Of a stretch of 64,000 nucleotides of DNA, positions 15,819-26,500 are shown piece after piece. Each line of letters opens with the position of its first letter. The stretch's first letter is position 1. The position numbers and the translations under genes were made by a program. The notes beneath the pieces were generated by a model. The model worked only from the letters and a program-made list of their open reading frames with translations. It was not told the DNA's origin and searched no databases. Source of the DNA: a virus; the IMG/VR virus record IMGVR_UViG_3300017963_000253, positions 1-64,000 of that record; one strand, given 5' to 3'.

Positions 15819-17018
15819 ATGCGGAAGGTAAACGTCGATCACCTCGCTCCGCGCTACTTGATTCGAGTAGAGGGTACGAAGCTGAAGGCGGACGTTACCC
15901 AGTTCATCCGGGGGGTGGAGTACCACGAGGACGAGGACTCCGCCTCCCGAATCTCCCTGACCGTAGCAAACCCTCGGTTTCGATTCCTAGAGTCCAAGAT
16001 CTTCGCGGAGGGGAACCGGGTGGACCTCTGGATGGGTTACGTGGGGAGACCGCTCCGTTTCCAGAACCGCGGGATCATCGTCCGCCCCAACCCTCTCTTC
16101 CCCCGCGGGGGAATGCCCGTCTTGAACGTGGTCGCCCACGACGTCTCCCGGAAGTTGATGGAACCCGGGGAGGGGGATAAGGGGAAGCTGTACCGGAAGA
16201 AGCGGGACTCGGATATTGCCTCTGAAATCTTCCGGGAGATCGAGGCGGCTCCCTTCGTTTACGAGACCCGGGCGATTCAAACCCGGGTTCGGAAGCGGGG
16301 AGTCTCGAAGTGGGAGTTCCTCCGCCGGTTGGCAAGGCTCCACAACTTCGTGGTCTTCACGCGCTACGACCCGACGCGGAACGTCACCTACGGGTTCTTC
16401 GGACCCCCGGATCAGGAGGACCAGCCGCGGAAGTACTCCTTCGTCTACGGGTCCGGGGAGCCGGACGCGACCTGCCTGGAGTTCTACCCGGACCTCTCTC
16501 TGGCGTCCCAGGAGACGGAGTTGACGCTGGTCTACACGGACCCGAAGAAGCGGAAGACCTACTCCCTCCAGTTGAAGGTCCGGGGGAAGACCGCGGAGGT
16601 GACCAAGTTCTCCGGGGTCTCCGGGACTCGGGAACTGAAGAAGGAGATCCGGAACGGGACGGAGGTCCAGTTGACCGTCTTCGGGCAGCGGGCGGAGGTC
16701 GTCCCGGGGAAGCGGTTCTCCTCCGTCCGGGAGGCCAAGCGTTGGGCCGCGGCGTGGTGGGCGCGCCGGGAGTCCGAGTTCGCCTTCGCCACCGGCACCG
16801 TTCTAGGGGAGGCGGACCTCCGCCGCGGACAGGTCCACGCGTTCAGAGGACTGGGGAATCGCCTCTCAGGGGACTGGCAGTTGACTAGCGTCACCCAGCG
16901 TCAAGACGGGCGAAGCCTCTTCGAGTCCTCCTTCTCCGCGCGGAAGGTGGTACTGGCCAGCGTGGTGGGGGCACCGGACTCCGTGAGCAACGTCCGGAGG
17001 GAGGAGGCGGCGCAGTGA
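15819..17018 (+). CDS. Baseplate hub protein, late-control-D (gpD) like
   Basis: A 399-residue product. The arrangement follows the phage gpD/VgrG hub family: an N-terminal strand domain (PRYLIRVEGTKLKADVTQFI, then D-S-A-S-R-I-S-L-T-V, V-D-L-W-M-G-Y), then VLNVVAHDVSRKLMEP, a helical S-D-I-A-S-E-I-F-R-E-I-E segment, and V-S-K-W-E-F-L-R-R-L-A-R-L-H-N-F-V-V-F. It probably forms the trimeric hub that joins the tube to the spike. It is followed at once by the spike candidate with a GTGA overlap. Confidence 0.85.
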   Translation: MRKVNVDHLAPRYLIRVEGTKLKADVTQFIRGVEYHEDEDSASRISLTVANPRFRFLESKIFAEGNRVDLWMGYVGRPLRFQNRGIIVRPNPLFPRGGMPVLNVVAHDVSRKLMEPGEGDKGKLYRKKRDSDIASEIFREIEAAPFVYETRAIQTRVRKRGVSKWEFLRRLARLHNFVVFTRYDPTRNVTYGFFGPPDQEDQPRKYSFVYGSGEPDATCLEFYPDLSLASQETELTLVYTDPKKRKTYSLQLKVRGKTAEVTKFSGVSGTRELKKEIRNGTEVQLTVFGQRAEVVPGKRFSSVREAKRWAAAWWARRESEFAFATGTVLGEADLRRGQVHAFRGLGNRLSGDWQLTSVTQRQDGRSLFESSFSARKVVLASVVGAPDSVSNVRREEAAQ

Positions 17019-17722
17019 AGCGGGAACTCCAGTTGGGTACGGTCTTGGACTCCGCGGATCCCTCCGCTCAGGGTGGGGCGCAGCTGCAGATAAACGAGAT
17101 CCTGGACGGTGCGGCGCTGGACCTCCCGGACTTCGTCCCCGGACGCTACCCCTTCGCGGGGAACGGGGAGGGCTTCTACTACGCGCCCCAGAGAGGGGCG
17201 CTCCTGGAGGTGGAGGTCGAGGAGGACCCGGAGGACGCGGTGGAGGAGTTGTCCCCCCGCTGGGTCGGGATGCTCTACTCTGACGAGGACCAGATCCCGG
17301 CGGAGTTTCGGAGCGACCCGGTGAATCGCGGGGGAATCAAGTTTGGGGAGGAGGTCTTCCTCCAGGACAAGGTGAAGGCGTTGACGGCGCTCATCTCCGC
17401 GGCGCTCCGCCTAGGGGAGGAAGGTGCGACGGAGGCGGTGATGAGGGGGGACGCCTGGAACTCCGCTTGGGACACCTGGGTCTCCGCCCTGGATCAGTAC
17501 CTTAGCGCGGAGGTCACGTGCGCCAACATAACGGCTACGAACTTCCAGGCCCTGGCGACGGCGTCCGCGGTCCCACCCCTAACGCCCCTCCAACCTCTCT
17601 TCCAGGCGTTGGCCACCGCTTGGACGAACTTCGGGGCGGCTATCCCGGGGTTCCAGACCGCGACCTCGACCCGGAAGGGACAGAAGCAGACGTGGCTCTC
17701 AACCAAGGTGAAGACGGAGTAG
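17015..17722 (+). CDS. Baseplate spike-like protein (gpV/gp5 OB type)
   Basis: A 235-residue product, GTG start overlapping the hub stop. The first 80 residues look like the OB-fold of central spike proteins: L-G-T-V-L-D-S-A-D-P-S-A-Q-G, V-P-G-R-Y-P-F, then F-Y-Y-A-P-Q-R-G-A-L-L-E-V-E-V. The C-terminal half lacks the usual repeated spike beta-helix and is helical with a Thr/Lys-rich end, so it may instead organise the hub-spike connection. Position after gpD and before gp25/W and gpJ is canonical. Confidence 0.72.
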   Translation: MKRELQLGTVLDSADPSAQGGAQLQINEILDGAALDLPDFVPGRYPFAGNGEGFYYAPQRGALLEVEVEEDPEDAVEELSPRWVGMLYSDEDQIPAEFRSDPVNRGGIKFGEEVFLQDKVKALTALISAALRLGEEGATEAVMRGDAWNSAWDTWVSALDQYLSAEVTCANITATNFQALATASAVPPLTPLQPLFQALATAWTNFGAAIPGFQTATSTRKGQKQTWLSTKVKTE

Positions 17723-17725
17723 AGT

Positions 17726-18157
17726 ATGGCTAGAGGGATGGCAATTCCGGTGAGAACGAATCGGCGGGGCGGAGCCTTCCTGATAGAGGCGTCCCGCTAC
17801 CTCCGGCAGGTGGTCTTCTACGGATTGACCCCAAACTTGAATATGAACCCGTTCCAGGCCGGGGGTGGCGTGGAGATTGGGATCTCCGAGCGGGTGATCT
17901 TCTCCAACCTGACCCCAGTGGCGCGGAGTCTGGCGCGCCGGGGGATAGGTCGGTTCTTCGCCAGGTTGAGGGCGGAGGACATCGCCCGCCTCGTACCCGG
18001 TGCGGAGGGTCTCTCCTTCGAGGACGCGGACGGGGAGCTGATCGCAAACGTCCGGTACCTGGATCTCGAGGCGGACGAGGAGAACGTGGTGAGGACCAAC
18101 ATGATCGGGGCGTTGGGGGGAACCGCTCCGAACAACACCAACCTCTCGGAGGGTTAG
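17726..18157 (+). CDS. Baseplate wedge protein, gp25/W-like
   Basis: A 143-residue product, ATG four bases after the previous stop. The N-terminal to central pattern (a T-N-R-R-G-G-A strand, helix ASRYLRQVVFYGL, then P-F-Q-A-G-G-G-V and a helix ending R-S-L-A-R-R-G) corresponds to the gp25-like wedge family, where P-x-x-G-x-G follows the main helix. Its length (about 110-150 in the family) and its place just before baseplate J agree. The short basic C-terminal helix is typical of wedge initiators. Confidence 0.68.
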   Translation: MARGMAIPVRTNRRGGAFLIEASRYLRQVVFYGLTPNLNMNPFQAGGGVEIGISERVIFSNLTPVARSLARRGIGRFFARLRAEDIARLVPGAEGLSFEDADGELIANVRYLDLEADEENVVRTNMIGALGGTAPNNTNLSEG

Positions 18158-18161
18158 CGGC

Positions 18162-20618
18162 ATGAGCACGAGCACAATCGTCGTACCGGACTTCCAGTTC
18201 TCCGGTTTCTACTACGGGGAGATCGTCCGGAGGATCCGGATCTTCAACCGGATCAACGCGCCGGAGATCACCGCGGAGGTCCCGGAGGAACCGTTTATCC
18301 AGCTGGAGCGGACCTTCGGCTTGGTGGGGCACTACTGCAACGTCCTCCTGGACCTCGCGGCAAACGAGGTCCTCCTACCGACCGCAAAGCTTCAGGACTC
18401 CGTTCGTCTCCTTCTGGCGCTGATAGACTACCAAATCAAGGACTACGCTCCCGCCTCCGTGGAGCTTCTCCTGAAGTTGGCCCAGGTCCCGACTTCTTTA
18501 GTTCCTGTTCTAGAGGAGGACTCTCTCTTCGAGACGGAGCGGAACGATGACGGGGAGACCGTCCCCTTCGAGGTCGCGGACGCCGTCTCCGTGGGTCCCT
18601 CCAACGTCCTGGACGGGGTCTTCGGACTCCAGCTGGACCGGCAGGGTGCGGATGGCGCTACGGTAGTGGGAGACCCGACGGTCCTCCAGTCTGGAGCAAT
18701 GGCGGTAACCGCCGCGGACCTGAACGCGGAACTGGAGTTGACGGGGAGCGTCCTGGGTAACAACGGGACGTTCAAGATTTCGGAGGTGATAACCACCGGG
18801 GCGACCTCTCGGATCCGTCTCTCCGCCACGTTGGGCGGGGAGGAGCCGCTCTTCCTCTTCGAGACCGGGTTGACCTGGAAGATCCGGAAGTTCACCGCAA
18901 ACGGGGCTAGCGACGTGAACACCGGCGGGGTTCCGTACTTCACTCCCTGGACCGGGCGCGTAGCGGGGGACAAGCTCTATGTCGGCTCCAGCTGGGTGTT
19001 GTGGACCAAGTTGGAGTTGGCGTTCCGGACCCTCGGGGCTAACATGACCGGGGTCTGGGAGTACTACGACCCGGACCTCTCGGACGAGACCCCGGACTCC
19101 GTCTCAAATCAGGGCACGTACTTGAAGGTCCAGGTGGACGGACTCCTGGACCCGGACGGTGCTAGCCTGGACCGGAGCGGGGCGTTGGTTAAAGTGACCT
19201 ACCTCCCAACCGGAGTGAGTGAGACCCTGGTCTCCTACTGGGATGGACCCGGGAACTACGTGGACACCTCCGCGTTCCTGGGTCAGAGCGGAACCCCGAG
19301 CACGGCTCTGGAGGACTACGCGGTGGGGACGGACTGGAATCCCCTGGAGGGTGCGACGGACGGGAGCGCGGACCTCTCCGCGGACGGGGACCTGGAGTAC
19401 ACTCTCCCGCAGACGCTGCTCTCGAACTGGAGCAAGGTGGAGGTGGAGGGAGTGGAAGGCTTTTACCTCCGCTTCCGGGTGATCTCCACCTCCGGAGCTG
19501 GGGATCCTGAGATAGACACTCTCTCCATCGCGGGCGGGGACCAGTACCTCCTGGAGGACGGGGTCCAGGGGGAGACGGTCTCCAGCGAACCGCTCTACTC
19601 CTCCACCGGGACAGCGAAGCAGGAGGTGGAACTTTCCACGACTCCGGGCCTCCGCGATTCCGTTCGGGTCTTCGTGGACGAGGGAGGCGGGGAGATCGAG
19701 TGGACGAACCTGACCGCGATCGGGGAGACCCTCCTGACCTCCGGGAGCAAGGACCGGCACTTCGCGGTGAAGCAGGACTCCACCGGGACCCTAACAGTGA
19801 GATTCGGGGACGGGACCCGGGGGAAGATCCCCCCGATCGGGGTGGAAAACGTCCGGTTCGAGTATCGGGTCAACGCGGTGACGGACGGGAACGTTGGGGC
19901 GGGGACAGTGGTGGTGAACTCCGGGGGAGCCGCGCTGGTCTCGGAGGTGACGAACCCTCGCCCCGCCTTTGGTTGGCGGGAGGCGGAGGGTGCCTCCCCG
20001 GAGTCCCTGGAGTTGGTCAAGGAAGCGGGTCCGGCTTCCCTCCGGACCGGGAACCGAGCGGTGAACCCGAGCGACTACGAGGACCTAGCGCTGGCCTTCA
20101 CCGCCTCGAACGGAACCCGCCCGGTCGTTCGAGCTAAGGCAATCGAGGAGGGCTTCGGTCCGAAGACGATCAAGCTGGTGGTGGTGGGGACCAACGGAGT
20201 GGCGATCTCCGCCACCGTGAAGGCGGAGCTGGAGACCTACTTTAACGGGAACGAGGCGGAGGGGATCGAGGGAGTGGGGCAGAGCAACACGGAGGTGACG
20301 GTGGTCAACTTCACCCCGCGGTTGATCGTTCTCTCCATGACCGTAGAGGCCACCTCCGCCCTAACGGAGACCCTGGTCAAGACGAGGATGGCTACGCTCC
20401 TGAACCCCACCGCCGCGGAGGGGGGAACCTACGTCTGGAAGTTTGGGGGGAGAGCCCCGAACTCCAGGATAGCCTCGGAGGTCTTCAAGATCTCCCCGGG
20501 GAACGTCTTCGACGTGGACATCTCCCTCCCGTCCGCGGACGTCGAGTTGCTGGAGGACGAACTCCCGCTGCTGGACACCGCGGCTCTCAACGTAGCTATC
20601 TACCCCCCGAGCAACTAA
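18162..20618 (+). CDS. Baseplate J-like wedge protein
   Basis: An 818-residue protein. Residues 15-110 are the helical N-terminus of gpJ-type wedge proteins (Y-Y-G-E-I-V-R-R-I-R-I-F-N, then HYCNVLLDLAANEVLLPTAK). The C-terminal 230 residues are characteristic: AVNPSDYEDLALAF, then V-V-R-A-K-A-I-E, S-A-T-V-K-A-E-L-E-T-Y-F, N-F-T-P-R-L-I-V-L-S-M-T-V, and S-R-I-A-S-E-V-F-K-I-S-P-G. A large beta-rich insertion of about 400 residues lies between, so the protein is about twice the usual P2 gpJ length. It forms the inner wedge of the baseplate. Confidence 0.84.
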   Translation: MSTSTIVVPDFQFSGFYYGEIVRRIRIFNRINAPEITAEVPEEPFIQLERTFGLVGHYCNVLLDLAANEVLLPTAKLQDSVRLLLALIDYQIKDYAPASVELLLKLAQVPTSLVPVLEEDSLFETERNDDGETVPFEVADAVSVGPSNVLDGVFGLQLDRQGADGATVVGDPTVLQSGAMAVTAADLNAELELTGSVLGNNGTFKISEVITTGATSRIRLSATLGGEEPLFLFETGLTWKIRKFTANGASDVNTGGVPYFTPWTGRVAGDKLYVGSSWVLWTKLELAFRTLGANMTGVWEYYDPDLSDETPDSVSNQGTYLKVQVDGLLDPDGASLDRSGALVKVTYLPTGVSETLVSYWDGPGNYVDTSAFLGQSGTPSTALEDYAVGTDWNPLEGATDGSADLSADGDLEYTLPQTLLSNWSKVEVEGVEGFYLRFRVISTSGAGDPEIDTLSIAGGDQYLLEDGVQGETVSSEPLYSSTGTAKQEVELSTTPGLRDSVRVFVDEGGGEIEWTNLTAIGETLLTSGSKDRHFAVKQDSTGTLTVRFGDGTRGKIPPIGVENVRFEYRVNAVTDGNVGAGTVVVNSGGAALVSEVTNPRPAFGWREAEGASPESLELVKEAGPASLRTGNRAVNPSDYEDLALAFTASNGTRPVVRAKAIEEGFGPKTIKLVVVGTNGVAISATVKAELETYFNGNEAEGIEGVGQSNTEVTVVNFTPRLIVLSMTVEATSALTETLVKTRMATLLNPTAAEGGTYVWKFGGRAPNSRIASEVFKISPGNVFDVDISLPSADVELLEDELPLLDTAALNVAIYPPSN

Positions 20619-20630
20619 GAGGTCCCTTCT

Positions 20631-21461
20631 ATGCGCTTTGAACTCCTCCCCCTAGACCCCCCGGACGGTTCTCTCCTGGTTCGAAAGGACGCTTGGATCG
20701 CTCTTAGAGTTCTGGGGGATGACCCGAACCTTCGCATCGAGATCTCCCGCGGGGGGAAGTGGGAGAAGGTCTGGGCTCACGGGGCTCCGCAACCCGGTTA
20801 CCCCACGTTTCGCCGGGAGGTCTCCCCGGGGGAGGTGGAGTTTCGGGTGAAACCGGCCCGGGAGTTCTCCGTCGGTAACCTGATCTCCGTTCGAGTTATC
20901 TCTAGAGAGGAGCGAGCGGGGTATGAGTTCGAGATCGGGGACCCCGCCAGCGTCCTGAACGTGGTTCAGACCGGAGCGGAGGAGGTCTCCCTGATCTTCT
21001 CCACGCCCCTGAAGTTGGAGGGTGCCGCCGCGAAGGCCCTCTGGGACCGGGACTCCTACCTCGTAGAGGGCAGCGTTTGTCTCTATCCCACGGAGGTCTC
21101 CGTGGTGAGTCCGACCCTGGTTAGACTCCGGATCTCCGAGATCCCGAACGGGGAAGTGTTCCGCCTCTCCGTTCGCGGGGAACTGGAGACCTGGGAGGGA
21201 CTCCCGCTGAAGGGAGCCTCTCGATATTGGACCTCCAGGATGGAGTCCCCGCGGGTGGCTCGAGTGGAGATGCAGGATCCCTGGACTTTGGACGTCTTCT
21301 TCACCCGGGCAGTGGGAGCGCGGGCAACGGACCCGGAGATCTACAACTTCACAAACGGACTACAAGCGGAACGTGTTCAGAAGCTGGACTCCAACTCCGT
21401 TCGCATGAAGTTGAAGACCGCCACGTTGCCGGGCGTTCAGTACGTCCTCAGCGTCTCGTAG
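20631..21461 (+). CDS. Baseplate-associated Ig-like protein, unknown
   Basis: A 276-residue product between gpJ-like and gpI-like genes. The whole sequence alternates short strands (WIALRVLGDD, LRIEISRGGKW, R-V-I-S-R-E-E-R-A). It may contain three Ig-like repeats of about 90 residues; residues 105-190 and 205-276 both begin with a V-x-x-V-E/Q turn and end in L-S-V-R/S. No enzyme motif is present. Probably a wedge or spoke accessory protein. Confidence 0.6.
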   Translation: MRFELLPLDPPDGSLLVRKDAWIALRVLGDDPNLRIEISRGGKWEKVWAHGAPQPGYPTFRREVSPGEVEFRVKPAREFSVGNLISVRVISREERAGYEFEIGDPASVLNVVQTGAEEVSLIFSTPLKLEGAAAKALWDRDSYLVEGSVCLYPTEVSVVSPTLVRLRISEIPNGEVFRLSVRGELETWEGLPLKGASRYWTSRMESPRVARVEMQDPWTLDVFFTRAVGARATDPEIYNFTNGLQAERVQKLDSNSVRMKLKTATLPGVQYVLSVS

Positions 21462-21470
21462 GAGGTAGAG

Positions 21471-23492
21471 ATGGCGACTTTGGACCAACCCATAGACCCC
21501 TCCAGCGTCTCCTTTAGAGGGTTCTCCACCAGCAACGCGCCGGTCTTCCCGCACGACACCTACTCCTTCCTGATGGCGTCCCTCCGGGAGCAGGACGCGA
21601 CGGAAGGAGAGGAACTACTCCTCCGCTGGCTTGCCTCAGAGCAGAGCGAGTTCGAGGACACCTACGCGCGGATAAAGACCCTCTTGACGTTTCCGGACCC
21701 GGAGATCTGTCCCGCGGAGGCTCTCCCCTATCTCCGCTGGATAGTGGGCCTGACCGCGAAACTGGACGGGGTGATAGGGGATATCTCGGAGGCGGACCTC
21801 CGACGACTGATCTCCGTAGCGGTCCGGATGTGGAAGTTGAAGGGAACGGAGAAGGGACTTGCAAACACGCTCCGAGCGCTGACCACGCGGACCGCGCGGA
21901 TCCTCAACTGGTTCTTCTTCCGAATCATCCTCGGGGAGGCGGAGCTGGGACGCGCGGAACTCAGCGTGGATCCCTGGCTCCTGGACGAACTTGGGATGCA
22001 GACCTCTATCCTCCCGGACTCCGTGATCACGGGGGGTCCGTACCTCCGCGGGGACGTTCTCCCCTCCGCGGACACTCCCGCCTGGACTTACGTCAGCGAG
22101 GGGGAGTCGGAGGGAACTATCTTCGCGGTCTCCGGAGAGGCTCTATTTCAGTTTCAGAGCTTCGGAAACGCCTTTGGGGGTCGGTACTACCTAGACGCAC
22201 CTTTGGACGCCTCCACGGCTGAAATAGGGGCCATCTGGACGGCATTGGATCTAACCGAGGTGGGGGGTCGTCCGTTCAGGCTCTTTCTGGAGGACGGTTC
22301 CCGTGGTTACGTCTTGAGCTGGTCAGATACGGAGGTGGCGCTGGAGAGCGTCTCCGGTTCCGTGATAGTGAGTCCGCGGAGTCGCGGGTTCTCCGTGGGT
22401 AACTCCTACCGGATGAGACTCTACAAGGACGGGGCGGGATCCGTTCGCGCCTCCGCGGACGGAGTGGACCTCTTCGGGGAGGTGTCCTCCGCACTCTTCC
22501 CGGTTAGTGTAAACTCTCGCTACGGATTTGGGTACCTGAACCTGGGGGAGAACCAAACCTGGACCGTTACTTGGGACGACGTGGGTCCCCTCCCGGAGTT
22601 GACTCTGAACCTGACCACGCTCTTGGGGGCAACGGAGGCGGTTCCCCACCGGATCCGTGTGAAGCACGTCCCGAGCAAGTCGGTCCGGACCGTCTACTCC
22701 TACTGGGACGGGTCCTCCAATCTCTGCCGCGTCTTAGACGCCTTCGGGAACGGAGCGCCGTTCACCGTCTCCCAGAACGACCTCCGGGTGGGGGTGGACC
22801 CGGACGAGTACGTCTCGGATGTTCGGATCGTGGACGACGGGACCGGGACTCTGGACCGGAACTTGATCGAGGGGATTATGTCCACGCTCCGGCCCTCCGG
22901 GGAGCGGTACTTCCTCCGCTACCTGGACTTCTCGGACGAGTTTCGACGGACCTTTGACTGGATTGCCGTTTCGGGGACGGCGGTTCCTAGTCTGGAAGAG
23001 GGACTCGTTACCCTGGGGGACCCCACTTTCGAGACCGTGATCAAGACGGACTACCCGAACGACGCGACGTGGGAGCAACCGCAACTGGTTGCGCAGTTCT
23101 CCCTAAAGGATCCCACTTCCTGGGGGGAGGTGAGGTTCAACTACCAGGACGAGTTCAACTTCTACGCGATGCGGTTGGACGCGGCGGGGAAACAAGTTCT
23201 TCTGGACCGGATGTTGGGAGGGGTCCGGACGAACCTCTCCACCGTGGGGATCCTGGTCTTCCACCCGGAGGTGAACTACTACCTCCACGTTCACGTGGAG
23301 AACTCCGTCACTCCCGGGACTTTGGTGATCAACTTTCACTTAGACGGGAACCTCCTAGGGACCGTGATCGACGCCGGAGGGAGTACCTCCGGGAAGTTGG
23401 CGGTCGCGGCCGGGATAGGGCAGGAACTGAAGTTAACTTTCTCGGAGATGTTCCAGCTTCCGCTGGACTCCGTTAGAATCGGACCACCTTAG
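21471..23492 (+). CDS. Tail protein I-like baseplate protein fused to lectin-like domains
   Basis: A 673-residue product, ATG with AGGAGGTAGAG upstream. Residues about 35-175 match P2 gpI-type proteins, which link baseplate and fibres: C-P-A-E-A-L-P-Y-L-R-W, LRRLISVAVRMWKLKGT, and then G-L-A-N-T-L-R. After residue 190 two beta-sandwich regions resemble laminin-G or concanavalin folds: one with FGNAFGGRYYLDAP near 230-260 and one with V-R-F-N-Y-Q-D-E-F-N-F-Y-A-M-R-L near 550. The fusion makes the protein three times longer than a normal gpI (about 180-220 residues). Confidence 0.74.
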   Translation: MATLDQPIDPSSVSFRGFSTSNAPVFPHDTYSFLMASLREQDATEGEELLLRWLASEQSEFEDTYARIKTLLTFPDPEICPAEALPYLRWIVGLTAKLDGVIGDISEADLRRLISVAVRMWKLKGTEKGLANTLRALTTRTARILNWFFFRIILGEAELGRAELSVDPWLLDELGMQTSILPDSVITGGPYLRGDVLPSADTPAWTYVSEGESEGTIFAVSGEALFQFQSFGNAFGGRYYLDAPLDASTAEIGAIWTALDLTEVGGRPFRLFLEDGSRGYVLSWSDTEVALESVSGSVIVSPRSRGFSVGNSYRMRLYKDGAGSVRASADGVDLFGEVSSALFPVSVNSRYGFGYLNLGENQTWTVTWDDVGPLPELTLNLTTLLGATEAVPHRIRVKHVPSKSVRTVYSYWDGSSNLCRVLDAFGNGAPFTVSQNDLRVGVDPDEYVSDVRIVDDGTGTLDRNLIEGIMSTLRPSGERYFLRYLDFSDEFRRTFDWIAVSGTAVPSLEEGLVTLGDPTFETVIKTDYPNDATWEQPQLVAQFSLKDPTSWGEVRFNYQDEFNFYAMRLDAAGKQVLLDRMLGGVRTNLSTVGILVFHPEVNYYLHVHVENSVTPGTLVINFHLDGNLLGTVIDAGGSTSGKLAVAAGIGQELKLTFSEMFQLPLDSVRIGPP

Positions 23493-23505
23493 CGAAGGGG
23501 ACGAG

Positions 23506-26500
23506 ATGAGCAACCGAACTTTCTTCGAGGACAAGCGATTCCTCCCGCAGCAGAGGATCAAGGACACTTTCTTCGACTACCTCCTGGACCGCTTCTTGGA
23601 CCTCGCCTCCCGGGTCTGGGGCGGACAACGCGGGGTCTTCGGATCCCTGAACCTGGTCTCCGGGGGAAACGACAAGTTCTCCGTTCAGACCCTCCCGGCG
23701 GAACTGCTGGACGGGGACGGTAACATCCTGAGCCTGGACGGTGCGGACGGGACGGGGATCCAGTTTGAGAACCTGGCGGCGACGGACTACTACGTGGGGG
23801 CTCGTCACAACTTGATCCCCTCCGGGGTCCTCCGGAATCAGCGTAACAACGTGATCTTCTACGACACGGAGGAGGACCGGATCGGGGAGGTCGGGGACCC
23901 CACCTCCGTGACGGAGGTCGCCGGGACGCTGGAGATCGTGGTCGACTCCGTCTTCGAGGCGGGGGTCTCCCACGCCGGGAGGTTGGTTACGGTCTGGCTC
24001 CGGCGCGCGTTGACCACGGAGGAGTCCGTAGCGATCGAGCGGAACTTGACGGTGGTCTGGACCGGGGGCGTGAACAAGGTCGTTACCTCCGGTCTCCTGG
24101 GACAGGCCGGGGGGAGCGCCTCAACGGATCCTACGGACTACCAGGTCTTCGCTCAGGGGGTCACGGTCCGGAAGGCGGACCTCTCCCTCGTCTCCCCCTA
24201 CGCGTACATCGGGAAAGTGACCGGCGGCGGCGCGGGGAACCCCCCGTCTGCCTTCTCCACCCTGGGACAGATTGACGTCTCGGACGGGATCAACCCGGAT
24301 CTCCAGGAAGCGTACACCGCGGGGCGAGAGATCTCCCCCTCCGGAGCTTACGGGGGCGCGGTGAAGATCGCCTCCGCGGACTCCGGGGACGCCCTGAGTT
24401 CCCTCCTTCACCTGGACCGGAAGGGTGCCACGGAGACAAATCCCGTGGACCTAGCTCTCGTGATGGACGAGGACGGAACCGGGCAGTTGAACGTCTACCC
24501 CCTATCTCACTCGACGGTGCTGCAGCTGGACGAACCGGCTCAAGTCAATGGGGGTACGGACGGACGCCTGGATCTGACCCGCGGCGGTGTGAACGTAGGG
24601 ACCGCTAAGGTCCGCCGGGACTGCGACCTAGTCCTCCTGACCGGGTTCGCCACCGCCGCTGTCAACGGGCTCTACAAGTTCGCGTCTCCCCCCAGCGGAG
24701 CAACGGTTTTCCTTACCCGCTGGGACGACGGAAGCGTGGCGGGTTACTGGAGCGGTGCCGGGGCGGAGGCGGGGAACGCGAGCTTCCTCCGCCTGGGAGT
24801 GGGGATCTCGAAGCGCCCGGAGGGAACCGGGACGGAACTCCAGCCCGGAAGACCTATGGTCGTAAACGGGTCGAACGAGACCGGAGACCCCGCCGCGGTC
24901 AAGCTCTACCCCAGGATGGGGTCCGCCGCGCTGGAGTGTTTCGAGGGAGACTCCGTAGTTCCCAGACTACAGGCGCTCCTTTCGAAGTTCGGGACGTTCG
25001 AGGGGAGAACTACCGGGAGTCCGGGGACCCCGGCGAACGAACTCTACCTCGCGGACCGCCTGGACAACACGGATTACATGCAGCTCGCGTACCTCGCCCT
25101 CTGCGGGGACTCCTCCACCGCGCCGTTCGCGGCGTTGCAGCCGGTTTTAAACTCCCCCTACCTCCTAGCGGAGGAGGACGTAACGCTGGCCGGGGACATC
25201 GTGACCTTCACGCGCGGGGGGAGTTTGGACCTGACCCAGAAAGACGGGCGGATCAACTCGGACCTGAACCTGCTCCTCCTGACGGACGCGGCGAACGAGG
25301 CGGACAACGGGCTCTACCTGATCGGATCACTGGCCAGTACCTTCATCGCGGCGGAGGACATGGACGGGAACACCTCGAGTTTCTTGGGGGCCTCCGCCAA
25401 GGCCAGGTTAGTGATCCCCAAGTTCCTCGTTGGGGGCTCTCAGGCGACGGGCGGGGGGAGCGGAAATTGGCTCCGCGGAAGCACGTTCGTCCTTCGGGAT
25501 CCCTACACTCAGGGCGCGGCACCGCTCAGGATCTTCACGGAGAACCAGGGCGGCGTGGAGGTCTACGACGGGGGTAAGAGCAACGCAACCTCCTACGCGG
25601 CACCGCGGACGTTCTTTGTGCTGGATCCCACGGTGATCGGGAACGACAACGCGCACCCGATCAAACTCCACCGCGCGACGGTGGTCCGAGGCGGAGGGGC
25701 CGGAGGGGGAACGGAGGAGGACTTCCACCTTCGGGACGGCGTTCGGATCTACGACGCGGGCGGCGGCGTGGACACCCGGGATCCGGCCTTTGCCCTCGCG
25801 GTGGACGGGGGCTTCCCGGAGGATCTCCCGACCCTTCACACGAAGCCGGCCTTCGCGGCGGATACGGTCGGGGGCGTCTCCAGGGGTCACAACTTCCGGG
25901 ACGACTTCATGTCCTACGACCCCACCACCGCTTGGACGAACGCTTGGCCGCAACCCCCACACTACTACACGTTCTTCGTGGGTGCCGGGACGATCACCCC
26001 GCGGGACATCTCGAACGGCGCGGGGTACGGGCACGGGTGCGTGGAGTTAGCCACCGGGACGAACGTCAGCGACGTTGCGGAGCTGGGGATCAACTCTATC
26101 TGCTGCAACCTGGACACCGCGAAGGACTTTCGTTGGTCCTTCCGCGGACGCTTGAAGGTGGGCAGCGTCACGAACATGACCTGCCGCTTCGGGTTCTACC
26201 GGGGAACCGGGAGTCAGAGGTACTACTTCGAGTGCAACAACGGGGTCTGGAGATTTGTCTACTGGAACGGAGCCGGGTACGTGGTCTCCGCGGAGAGCTG
26301 CAACGCCACGGTCGGGGAGTACCAGTGGTTTGACATTTACCTGTCGTCTAGCACGGTCGTATTCGTCGTGGAGCGGAAGGATCACGCCGCTGGGAGTTAC
26401 ATGAGCGGAGCTTACTCCATCCCCAACCTGGACGGTCAGGCCGGTGGGATCGGGGTGAACTGCTGGATCCAGACCCAGATCGCCGCGGCCTCCAAGTCTT